Shown: in pieces, positions 1 through 6,119 of the stretch
Position numbering within the stretch: the first letter of the stretch is position 1
Layout of the letters: the number at the start of each line of letters is the position of its first letter
DNA from: Mollicutes bacterium
Lineage (GTDB): Bacteria > Bacillota_I > Bacilli_A > Izemoplasmatales > Izemoplasmataceae
NCBI GenBank assembly: GCA_003559585.1
Contig: PWKX01000081.1
Coordinates: 1-7,650, forward strand
Length of the DNA stretch: 7,650 nucleotides
Direction of reading: 5' to 3'
Notes under the pieces: model-generated
The model's input: the letters and a program-made list of their open reading frames with translations, nothing else
Told to the model about the DNA's origin: nothing
The model's database searches: none
Made by a program: the position numbers and the translations under genes

Positions 1-940
1 GTTCAAACACACGGTCGCCAGCCGCTAAAGAACCTTGTAAATTGGTAATAAAATCGCCTAAAGATTGTGATAGCTGACGGATGCCATTTTGAAGTTGAGT
101 GATGGCAACAATCGTACCAATTGTGGTTTGTCCGATTAAAACGAAATACGCACCAACAGATATGATCACCACAAAGCTTATTAGACCGACCAACGTATTC
201 ACACCATTGATGTATGATTGTTTTTTCACACGGTCTATGGATACGGTTTTAACATCTGTATTGCTACGGTTAAATGCCTTTAAAACAAGCGCTTGGATGT
301 TAAAAATTTTAATCACATGAATACCAGAAATGATGTTGGATAATTTTGTGTTTAAGGTCCCTAATTGTTCTTGAATTTTAGTACTGACTTGACGAATGCG
401 TTTGGCATAAATGGTATTGATATAAACCGTAATAATCGCTGTGAAAACCGCAATCAAACTCAAGCGCCAATCTAAGAAAAACATAATCGTGGTTGTTCCC
501 ACACCAACAATCGCGTTGATGATAAAATCAACCAATAAATTACTATAAGATTTTTCCATCTCCGTGATGTCATTGGTTAGCTTCGAGGTGATATCCGCGC
601 TATGGTTATGTTTAAAGTAACCAACCGGTAACCCGCAAAGTTTATCAAAGGCTTGTCTGCGAATATGTCCGGTGGTAAAAACAATCGCTTTTTGTAGTAA
701 GTAAACAAATAGCGGAATGAGCACAAACACTATTGATACGATGATAAGCGGTAAAACAATCACATCAAGGACATCGTCAAAATCACCAACCAACAACGTA
801 TCAAATAAATCCAAAAACATATAGGCTATTTGGGTTTGCATTACGAACACCAAAAACGACAACCCAAATAATCCAACAAAATAACGAACTTTGGTGCCTT
901 CCATACAGGTGATGATGCGTCTAAAGGTTTGTTTTTTCAT
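1..940 (-). CDS. ABC exporter half-transporter, second subunit (partial, C-terminus beyond window)
   Basis: This frame is open from an ATG at 940 down to the window edge and gives 313 residues without a stop. It holds the complete transmembrane domain of a type IV (exporter-type) ABC half-transporter: about six hydrophobic segments, plus the cytoplasmic coupling stretch with NHSADITSKLTNDI (about residues 114-127) and the LDWRLSLI segment typical of these proteins. The nucleotide-binding domain that should follow lies outside the window. The ATG is inside the end of the upstream exporter gene (20-nt overlap, different frame), with AGGTGAT as ribosome binding site 4 nt before it, so translation is probably coupled. 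With the full-length neighbour it most likely forms a heterodimeric exporter of drugs, lipids or peptides; the substrate cannot be read from the sequence. Whether its ATP site is degenerate, as is common in one partner of such pairs, cannot be judged here. Confidence 0.9.
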   Translation of the reverse strand, partial: MKKQTFRRIITCMEGTKVRYFVGLFGLSFLVFVMQTQIAYMFLDLFDTLLVGDFDDVLDVIVLPLIIVSIVFVLIPLFVYLLQKAIVFTTGHIRRQAFDKLCGLPVGYFKHNHSADITSKLTNDITEMEKSYSNLLVDFIINAIVGVGTTTIMFFLDWRLSLIAVFTAIITVYINTIYAKRIRQVSTKIQEQLGTLNTKLSNIISGIHVIKIFNIQALVLKAFNRSNTDVKTVSIDRVKKQSYINGVNTLVGLISFVVIISVGAYFVLIGQTTIGTIVAITQLQNGIRQLSQSLGDFITNLQGSLAAGDRVFE

Positions 941-2675
941 CAAGATCACCTGCCTTTTCGATTTGAGACTCATAAAGACCAGCGTAAACCCCGTTTGCGT
1001 TTAACAATGTCTCGTGCGAGCCTGTTTCAACGATGTTTCCATCTGCTACCACACATATTTTATCCACATCTTTAATGGTTGTAAGTCTATGTGCGATGAT
1101 GATGGTTGTTTTATGTTCAATCACCGATTCAAGTGCTTTTTGAATCATCGCTTCAGATTCTGTATCTAAAGCGCTAGTGGCTTCATCTAATATCAAAATC
1201 AGTGCGTCTTTTAAAATCGCTCTAGCGATAGATAACCGTTGTTTTTGACCACCACTCAAAGAACTACCGAGTTCACTTAATACACTGTCATACCCTTCAG
1301 GCAATTGTTCAATAAAGTCATGGGCATTAGCTTGTTTTGCAGCTTCAATCACCTGCTTGTCATCAGCCGATTCATAGCCATGCTTGATGTTTTCCCTTAC
1401 AGATTCAGGAAATAAAAAGGTGTCTTGAGACACCAGTGCGATGTGTTGTCTCATCGCACTGAGTGACCAATCATTCATTTCATGACCACCTATTTTTATC
1501 GAACCATCATACGTTTCATAAAAACCCATAATCAGTTTAGCCAACGTACTTTTCCCGCCACCACTAGGACCGACAAATGCAACGGTTTCGCCTTGATGAA
1601 TCGTTAAAGACAAGTCATCAATGATCGTTTTATCATCACCGGCGTATAAAAAGGTTAACCCTTGAATATCAATAACCGCATTAGACTTATGAAACTCAAA
1701 GGTTTCACCGTCTTGTCGTTCATCTTCAATGTCAATCGTTTCGAAGATTCTTGAAGCAGAAGCCATATCTTTTTTGGCCTCTCCCATGACAATAGCCAAC
1801 TGACTCAAAGGAAATGTTACAAAATTAAGTAAGTTAATAAACGCTAATAACGCCCCGACTGTCATCGTGCCGGCTATCACAAAATAACCACCAATTAAAA
1901 ACGTCGCTAAAAAAGGCATTAAAGAAAAAATCATCGAAAACGACTCTAAAATAGCACGTCGTTTAGCAAGCTCAACACCACTTTCTACACTTTCATCAAC
2001 ATACCGTTTATTTTTTTGATTTAATGTCTCTTCTAAATTATGCGACTTAACCACTTCAATGCCTTTTATATAATCGGTCACAACCGCATTGACATGTCCT
2101 AACTTTTTTTGCACCCTTTTACTCGCAGGGCCAATCGGAATTGATAACAAACTTGAGACAATGATCAACACAGGAATCAAGGCCAATGAAATAAGCGATA
2201 AACGCCAACTTAAAACAAACAAAACAACCAGGGCAATCAAAGCACTGATCGGTATTTCAATTAACCGATGTAAGGTCGTAGCGGTAAACTGACGTACCCG
2301 GCTCATATCGTTGGTTCCCTTTGACAACAAATCCCCAGAATGTGATGTTTGCATCGATTCTAATGAAAGATCAGCGCACTTCTTAGCAAACAGCTCACGT
2401 AAACGAACCATCCCGTTTTCAGTATAACGCCCAAATAACCGTGTTCTAAAAAACACAAACAGCACATTGATGAAAACCAATGCTAAAATGACAAAAAATG
2501 AGCGAAAAAACATTTGACGATCATTTTCAACTGCCGCATCAATCACTTGCATGATCATATAACTAAACGATACACCGACCACAGAAATGATTAACGTTAA
2601 GCTAATACCAAGCCATAACTTCCACCGCTGTGGGTATAAGGTGATTAACCGTCTTAGTGTTTTTTTCTTTTTCAT
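921..2675 (-). CDS. ABC exporter half-transporter, first subunit (permease fused to ATPase)
   Basis: The 584-residue membrane protein has the normal length of an ABC half-exporter. Residues 1-310 carry about six membrane segments; residues 340-570 are the ATP-binding domain. The motifs are canonical: A-loop Tyr344, Walker A GPSGGGKST (369-377), Q-loop Gln417, signature LSGGQ (473-477), Walker B ending in Asp497 with catalytic Glu498, D-loop SALD (501-504) and H-loop His529. Its own residues therefore look competent for ATP hydrolysis. The ATG at 2675 follows AGAGGG at a good distance. The gene heads a two-gene unit with the overlapping second half-transporter, an arrangement typical of heterodimeric multidrug or lipid exporters (BmrC/BmrD, LmrC/LmrD). 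Family assignment is firm; the partner and the substrate are inference. A candidate promoter and an inverted repeat lie just upstream. Confidence 0.95.
   Translation of the reverse strand: MKKKKTLRRLITLYPQRWKLWLGISLTLIISVVGVSFSYMIMQVIDAAVENDRQMFFRSFFVILALVFINVLFVFFRTRLFGRYTENGMVRLRELFAKKCADLSLESMQTSHSGDLLSKGTNDMSRVRQFTATTLHRLIEIPISALIALVVLFVLSWRLSLISLALIPVLIIVSSLLSIPIGPASKRVQKKLGHVNAVVTDYIKGIEVVKSHNLEETLNQKNKRYVDESVESGVELAKRRAILESFSMIFSLMPFLATFLIGGYFVIAGTMTVGALLAFINLLNFVTFPLSQLAIVMGEAKKDMASASRIFETIDIEDERQDGETFEFHKSNAVIDIQGLTFLYAGDDKTIIDDLSLTIHQGETVAFVGPSGGGKSTLAKLIMGFYETYDGSIKIGGHEMNDWSLSAMRQHIALVSQDTFLFPESVRENIKHGYESADDKQVIEAAKQANAHDFIEQLPEGYDSVLSELGSSLSGGQKQRLSIARAILKDALILILDEATSALDTESEAMIQKALESVIEHKTTIIIAHRLTTIKDVDKICVVADGNIVETGSHETLLNANGVYAGLYESQIEKAGDLDEKTNL
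945..951 (-). promoter_or_regulatory. Ribosome binding site of the second ABC gene, inside the first
   Basis: AGGTGAT on the minus strand lies 4 nt before the ATG at 940 and within the last codons of the upstream ABC gene. It supports the overlapping start and translational coupling of the two subunits. Confidence 0.7.
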
Positions 2676-2701
2676 GAGTTTACCCTCTTTTCAAACCTTA
2701 T

Positions 2702-2740
2702 GTCTTATTGATACAATGAATCATATATTTCAATTAAGAC
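2702..2740. repeat. Inverted repeat at the start of the ABC exporter transcript
   Basis: The arms GTCTTATTGA (2702-2711) and TCAATTAAGAC (2730-2740) are complementary except for one bulged base and are separated by 18 bases. The centre of the spacer holds the short palindrome ATGAATCAT. The outer arm abuts the candidate -10 box, so the repeat covers the expected transcription start and early leader. It could be a repressor operator or a leader RNA hairpin. The symmetry is visible in the sequence; the regulatory role is inferred. Confidence 0.4.
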
Positions 2741-2741
2741 T

Positions 2742-2747
2742 ATTATA
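2742..2747 (-). promoter_or_regulatory. Candidate -10 box for the ABC exporter operon
   Basis: A perfect TATAAT is present on the minus strand, about 67 nt upstream of the ABC start codon and downstream of the previous operon's terminator. No convincing TTGACA-like -35 hexamer is found at 16-18 nt, so the call rests on the -10 box and its location. Arms TTATAG/CTATAA (2743-2748 and 2768-2773) flank the core promoter. Confidence 0.45.
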
Positions 2748-2803
2748 GATAATAATGCGTGTGATTACTATAAAAATATCCTTATCTATACGTTTGGTTA
2801 TCC

Positions 2804-2835
2804 TATAAAAATAACACCTAGTTTAACACTAAGTG
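2804..2835 (-). terminator. Rho-independent terminator of the membrane-protein operon
   Basis: On the minus strand CACTTAGT pairs with ACTAGGTG (8 bp, one G-U pair) around the loop GTTAA, followed by TTATTTTTAT. It starts 31 nt after the stop codon of the TspO-like gene and ends the three-gene operon before the ABC promoter. Confidence 0.75.
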
Positions 2836-2866
2836 CATCAAAAAAAGACATATAATGAACCACATG

Positions 2867-3625
2867 TCAATCAAATAAAGTGTAACCATTTTTAATAAAC
2901 ACAGTGGCACTCACGATACTCAACAACAACAGCGATAACACAAGAACCATGATCGCAGCTGGATACTGCGTGGCATGCCCGGTTGGTTGATTTGATAGAT
3001 GGCGCAATAAAATACCACCATACGCCCATATAAACACCAAGCCAAACACCACATCACGCATGTGGTAGACCGTCACAAAACCAATACCAAGTCCAATGAT
3101 AAGTACCACAATCAACCAAAAGACATCTGATAACCCTAGTCTTGGTATATCTAAGGCAACCAACATAATCGTGACATTCGCAATAAGCGCAATACTAATC
3201 CAAGCAACATACAAACTAAAAGCAACCTTCAACCAAAAGGCATCACTGGGTACCATGATAAACATCAGCAGTAAAACAGCAAACAAAAACACCATCACAA
3301 TGGTTGAAAACACAATATGATCAAAATGCCACATCAACAGCCATAACATGTTAAACAAACAAGACATAATAAAAAGCACCATGAGCCAGCGGTTTAAACT
3401 CGCACTTAAATGATAACGATCTAAGACCAGCATGAATAGCGCTACCCCAAGGATGATATAAATCAAACCCCAAATCGAAAAGGTTATCCCACTTGGTGTA
3501 AACAAACTGGGATATCGATCACTCACAGCGCCGGTAGTTCTGCCGCCTAAAGGCAAAGAATTAGCCAGCATATTTAAGACAAGCATGCCTACATAAACAA
3601 CCAAGCATAACACCTTAAGAACCAT
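2867..3625 (-). CDS. TspO/MBR-related (tryptophan-rich sensory protein-like) membrane protein
   Basis: This 252-residue, very hydrophobic protein has about eight predicted membrane segments (roughly 3-21, 48-68, 79-99, 104-124, 133-156, 167-186, 190-207 and 222-244). The N-terminal stretch NMLANSLPLGGRTTGAVSDR (residues 18-37), followed by FTPSGITFSIWGLIY (42-56), is the hallmark of proteins annotated as tryptophan-rich sensory proteins in Firmicutes. FNMLWLLMW (91-99) and FSLYVAWISIALIAN (136-150) match the same family. It is clearly longer than classical TspO (about 160 residues, five helices), so tetrapyrrole or cholesterol binding should not be assumed. The ATG at 3625 follows AAGGGG by 8 nt. 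It is the last gene of an operon, 17 nt after the 185-residue membrane protein, and ends in TGA just before a terminator. Family call from remembered motifs; function unknown. Confidence 0.7.
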   Translation of the reverse strand: MVLKVLCLVVYVGMLVLNMLANSLPLGGRTTGAVSDRYPSLFTPSGITFSIWGLIYIILGVALFMLVLDRYHLSASLNRWLMVLFIMSCLFNMLWLLMWHFDHIVFSTIVMVFLFAVLLLMFIMVPSDAFWLKVAFSLYVAWISIALIANVTIMLVALDIPRLGLSDVFWLIVVLIIGLGIGFVTVYHMRDVVFGLVFIWAYGGILLRHLSNQPTGHATQYPAAIMVLVLSLLLLSIVSATVFIKNGYTLFD

Positions 3626-3642
3626 AGCGTAAACCCCTTTTT

Positions 3643-4200
3643 TTATGACGTGTGTTGATGTTTGTTATGTATCATAGAAAAGCTTTTAATCATCAAACCT
3701 AATACAATCATAAGGATTGTTAAAGCAATAAACAACCATTTAAAAAATGTCATAAACCCAGACATATGTGCCACAACACCCAACTCAGTGGGGTAAGCGA
3801 TAAAAACAATAGAAACCATCGTATTTTCTAATAAATCACAAACAACCCCGAGCAATGGCATGATGAAAAGATAAGGTTTAATCTTGCTAAACGACCATGT
3901 CAAAGACAGTGAAGTAATCAAGAAAAACCCATATGTTAATGGCCATAAAATATCAAAACGAAGACGACTAATCACATAATACCGTCTGCCAGATTGTCCC
4001 AAGATTTCCGCCAATGCAAACAGCCACTTTGCATCATAAAACAGCCTAGAATCAGGCATATTGGCATTTCCTGTTCTGCTGGCATACATGCTTGCTTCTA
4101 AGGGTAGGACAACCAACATGAAAAGACCCATAAGCAGTGCACCATAGGTAAACATCTTGATGGTAATCTTTTGATCGATACGGGTTAAAAGAGATTTCAT
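3643..4200 (-). CDS. Conserved-looking four-helix membrane protein of unknown function
   Basis: The gene encodes 185 residues, with membrane segments at about 15-34, 84-102, 108-134 and 150-172. Between the first two lies an extended loop (35-83) ending in GRRYYVISRLRFD (71-83), directly followed by WPLTYGFF (86-93). The third segment contains the charged motif DLLEN (122-126), unusual inside a hydrophobic stretch. These blocks resemble a widespread uncharacterised membrane family, but I cannot name it. An in-frame ATG at 4275 would add 25 residues; I prefer 4200 because it forms an ATGA overlap with the stop of the upstream gene, and because the extra residues are Cys/Asp-rich and only mirror that gene's coding sequence. 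No clear ribosome binding site precedes 4200, consistent with translational coupling. The TspO-like gene follows after 17 nt. The short tail is histidine-rich. No enzymatic role is evident. Confidence 0.75.
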   Translation of the reverse strand: MKSLLTRIDQKITIKMFTYGALLMGLFMLVVLPLEASMYASRTGNANMPDSRLFYDAKWLFALAEILGQSGRRYYVISRLRFDILWPLTYGFFLITSLSLTWSFSKIKPYLFIMPLLGVVCDLLENTMVSIVFIAYPTELGVVAHMSGFMTFFKWLFIALTILMIVLGLMIKSFSMIHNKHQHTS

Positions 4201-4373
4201 CGTAATACAATCACTAAAATCACAATCAAAAGAATCACACCTAAAACAATCAAGCGACCAATCAAACGAGGCCAAAACCTATTTTGACCATGTTCATCAT
4301 GCTTATTCCCATCATGTAAATCGTCTAAATTTTGTTTCATCTGATCGTGTTCAAACATTTGATTTCTTCGCAT
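4197..4373 (-). CDS. Small single-pass membrane protein (58 aa)
   Basis: This short protein has a hydrophilic N-terminal half rich in Asp, His, Gln and Asn (residues 7-31), an Arg-marked junction (R32, R36, R40) and one C-terminal hydrophobic helix (about 37-57) ending in Arg58. This suggests a tail-anchored or single-pass protein with a cytoplasmic N-terminus. The ATG at 4373 follows AAAGGTG by 8 nt. A longer TTG start at 4427 is unlikely because the candidate -10 box at 4432-4437 places the transcript start near 4425. The stop TGA overlaps the ATG of the next gene (ATGA at 4197-4200), so the two are probably translated together and may work as a pair. No known family recognised. Support comes from the ribosome site, the overlap and the composition. 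Confidence 0.7.
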   Translation of the reverse strand: MRRNQMFEHDQMKQNLDDLHDGNKHDEHGQNRFWPRLIGRLIVLGVILLIVILVIVLR

Positions 4374-4381
4374 CAACCTCA

Positions 4382-4388
4382 CACCTTT
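4382..4388 (-). promoter_or_regulatory. Ribosome binding site fixing the start of the 58-aa gene
   Basis: AAAGGTG on the minus strand is 8 nt before the ATG at 4373. It is the only well-spaced Shine-Dalgarno match in this leader and favours the 4373 start over the upstream TTG at 4427. Confidence 0.65.
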
Positions 4389-4431
4389 CAATGAAACACA
4401 CCGCAATAACTCATTTCTTTTATTCAATCAT

Positions 4432-4437
4432 AGTATA
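4432..4437 (-). promoter_or_regulatory. Candidate -10 box of the membrane-protein operon
   Basis: TATACT on the minus strand, preceded by GTG, lies about 60 nt upstream of the 58-aa gene and just downstream of the nuclease gene's terminator. No good -35 element is seen at normal spacing. Confidence 0.45.
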
Positions 4438-4481
4438 CACGCTAATCAACCAAAGATAAATAAATATAGACGCCCAACACA

Positions 4482-4515
4482 TAAAAAAACACCGTGAAAA
4501 TACCTCACAGTGTTT
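4482..4515 (-). terminator. Rho-independent terminator of the nuclease lipoprotein gene
   Basis: On the minus strand an 11-bp stem (AAACACTGTGA with TCACGGTGTTT, one G-U pair, 7-nt loop) runs directly into a T-rich tract. It begins 14 nt after the stop codon at 4530. Confidence 0.85.
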
Positions 4516-4529
4516 GATAAACATGTTTG

Positions 4530-5450
4530 TTAATTCGGCCAACGATCTGGATGTGGTGCATCTTGATCATAATCCCAATAGGGATCTCTTAAATCACCAT
4601 ACATCCCTAGTTCTTCTTCAACCGCTAAGCCCTCAGCAATATGCATCCATTCGTTATAACGAATACCATCATACATCGTATGCTCTGTCTCACCCGCGCC
4701 AAATTCAAAAGCCACATTAGCCAACCCTTGACGCACCACGTTGTAGTTTAGAAGCTCATAGTCAGCCTCCGGTGACATTTGAACCCATACCCACGCTAAC
4801 AAACGACCATAATTCCCAAGCAAGTTATCACCTGGGTCGGTTTGTAGCTTGATGTTATAGGCATCGTTTAACACATCACACACATATTGTGTTGCTGGTT
4901 GCCCCCACTCTTCTTCTTGACCAGGTGGCCATGTTTCAGTGGTATCCATATTAAGATACCGGACACTGGGTGTGTTTGATTCAATGCGGTTTTCAATCTC
5001 TGTTGGATAACTAAACACCGTGGTATCGCCATCAATACAACCGCTTGGTGTATACCCAACATCAAACACGCCACCACCGCCTATATAAACAGCTGCGTCT
5101 TCATCATACACATACCAAGGATCATTGTCGTGATGGGGTTCTAATCTCGGACCATCATATGGCATGTCGACTGGTTCAAAAAACATGCTTTCATCCAACA
5201 CCTCAGCACTCACAATCACATTAATATAGTTTTGAGACTCTATCACTTGACCGTACTCAATAAACATATGTGATTGTTCTTTTTCAACTTGACTTCGTAC
5301 ATGAAACTGGACATCCCAGCCTTCATCGTTTAACACGGTTTCAATCTCATCTTTGCTCATGCCTTCAAGATCAGGTAGGTCATCACCCATCCCGCACGCA
5401 CTGATGATCATGACAACCAAGACACTTAAGGCTAACCATATTTTCCTCAT
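4530..5450 (-). CDS. Surface lipoprotein with PASTA-like domain and staphylococcal-nuclease-like domain
   Basis: The 306-residue protein starts with a lipoprotein signal peptide: Arg-Lys, a hydrophobic core, and lipobox ISAC with Cys19. Residues 24-82 resemble one PASTA domain (LPDLEGMSKDEIETVLNDEG, 25-44). Residues 138-285 match a staphylococcal nuclease (thermonuclease) fold: IDGDT with Asp140/Asp142, VRYLNMDTTET with Arg164, Asp169 and Glu172, GNYGRLLAWVWV with Arg216, then VVRQGLANV (238-246) and a late AEGLA helix (272-276). Arg164-Asp169-Glu172-Arg216 keep the exact spacing of Arg35-Asp40-Glu43-Arg87 in S. aureus nuclease, so calcium-dependent nuclease activity is likely. Residues 83-137, acidic and aromatic, and the Trp/Asp/Pro-rich tail after 287 are unassigned. 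A membrane-anchored nuclease would digest external DNA or RNA for nucleotide uptake. It is transcribed alone, with its own promoter and terminator. The ATG at 5450 lacks a well-placed ribosome site, but the signal peptide begins there. Confidence 0.88.
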   Translation of the reverse strand: MRKIWLALSVLVVMIISACGMGDDLPDLEGMSKDEIETVLNDEGWDVQFHVRSQVEKEQSHMFIEYGQVIESQNYINVIVSAEVLDESMFFEPVDMPYDGPRLEPHHDNDPWYVYDEDAAVYIGGGGVFDVGYTPSGCIDGDTTVFSYPTEIENRIESNTPSVRYLNMDTTETWPPGQEEEWGQPATQYVCDVLNDAYNIKLQTDPGDNLLGNYGRLLAWVWVQMSPEADYELLNYNVVRQGLANVAFEFGAGETEHTMYDGIRYNEWMHIAEGLAVEEELGMYGDLRDPYWDYDQDAPHPDRWPN

Positions 5451-5483
5451 TTTTTAACACATTCTTTCCTTATTATTCATTCC

Positions 5484-5492
5484 ATAATAACA
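5484..5492 (-). promoter_or_regulatory. Candidate extended -10 promoter of the nuclease lipoprotein gene
   Basis: TGTTATTAT on the minus strand fits the extended -10 form (TG, one base, TATTAT). It lies about 33 nt before the lipoprotein start codon. No clear -35 element, which extended -10 promoters can do without. Confidence 0.5.
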
Positions 5493-5533
5493 TATCTAAA
5501 TCAAAAAAAGAAAACGAATACACAATGTGTTTC

Positions 5534-6103
5534 TTAAGTTCGATCAACCTGCATGGATTGAATGCGCGCAATAGATTCAGCAATATCAACAACCCATATC
5601 ATATGCACAAAATTATGTTTCTTTGAAGGCACTTTATACGTGGGTTCACCAAACATCTTCGTCCATATTTTTTTAGAGGTCTCAATGATTGAATCAAAGC
5701 AAACTTCTTGAACCTTTTGGTTTAATAAATGGTTTAAAACATATAATAACAACCGAGTACCATACCCCTTTTTTTGCACCGATGGTTCAACATACAAAGA
5801 TCCTATCTCAACCATGTCTTTAAGGGCGTGATCGGTTCGTTTCATAATGCCTCTATTTGGGGGTGAACCATATGCAATTGTCCCGATTAAAGCATCTTTT
5901 ACAAACGCTAAAAAGTACTGTGTTTTACCATCGTTAAACGCCGCATCATACTGTTCCATTTTAAAAGCAAGTTCGTGTTCAGCGTTATGATAGTCATCAG
6001 ATGGACCTTGATTAAAGGCATGGTTTAAAACAGCACGCCATAAAACTTCAACTTGATCTCGGTCATTGAATGTTGCTTTTTTAATTTGTAAAGAATCTGC
6101 CAT
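5534..6103 (-). CDS. GNAT-family N-acetyltransferase
   Basis: The 189-residue protein has the GNAT acetyltransferase core: an N-terminal IKKATFNDRDQVEVLW strand-helix start (7-22), a central YFLAFVKDALIGTIAYG hairpin (63-79), and motif A at 99-121, EIGSLYVEPSVQKKGYGT, where QKKGYGT (110-116) is the acetyl-CoA pyrophosphate loop. The C-terminal part (131-171) fits the remaining strands, ending in a beta strand HMIWVVDI. It would transfer an acetyl group from acetyl-CoA to an amine; the acceptor cannot be inferred. Its ribosome site AAAGGAG overlaps the stop codon of the nucleoside phosphorylase-like gene 15 nt upstream, so it is the second gene of that operon and may act in the same process or simply be co-expressed. 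Family sure, substrate unknown. Confidence 0.9.
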   Translation of the reverse strand: MADSLQIKKATFNDRDQVEVLWRAVLNHAFNQGPSDDYHNAEHELAFKMEQYDAAFNDGKTQYFLAFVKDALIGTIAYGSPPNRGIMKRTDHALKDMVEIGSLYVEPSVQKKGYGTRLLLYVLNHLLNQKVQEVCFDSIIETSKKIWTKMFGEPTYKVPSKKHNFVHMIWVVDIAESIARIQSMQVDRT

Positions 6104-6112
6104 GAGGTTTAA

Positions 6113-6119
6113 CTCCTTT
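6113..6119 (-). promoter_or_regulatory. Ribosome binding site of the GNAT gene, overlapping the upstream stop
   Basis: AAAGGAG on the minus strand shares its first base with the TAA stop of the upstream gene and sits 9 nt before the ATG at 6103. It supports both the start choice and coupled expression. Confidence 0.7.

Noticed and set aside
2867..3625. Calling the multi-pass protein an ABC or lantibiotic permease subunit
   Set aside because: Close relatives sometimes carry such names, but no permease motif is seen, and the LPLGGRTTG and SIWGLIY blocks point to the TspO/MBR-like group. A terminator separates it from the ABC genes.
4201..4275. N-terminal extension of the 185-aa membrane protein (start at 4275)
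   Set aside because: The added residues are Cys/Asp-rich and out of character. They lie wholly within the upstream 58-aa gene in another frame, and the ATG at 4200 gives a typical ATGA overlap.
4374..4427. Longer TTG start for the small membrane protein
   Set aside because: It lies at or upstream of the transcript start implied by the -10 box at 4432-4437, and it lacks a ribosome site; 4373 has one.
4514..4720. Plus-strand open frame opposite the nuclease lipoprotein
   Set aside because: It begins inside the terminator stem and runs antisense to a well-supported gene; no ribosome site or recognisable protein. The same applies to other plus-strand frames at 99-320, 2089-2292, 3096-3320 and 6302-6502.
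4868..5077. Second minus-strand frame inside the nuclease domain
   Set aside because: It is fully nested in another frame of the lipoprotein gene, whose nuclease motifs are continuous, so there is no sign of a frameshift or a separate gene.
5503..5534. Possible terminator after the GNAT gene
   Set aside because: On the minus strand there is a T-rich run, but the available stems (ACAC/GTGT with a 3-nt loop, or AAGAAA/TTTCTT around a large loop) are too weak to call.
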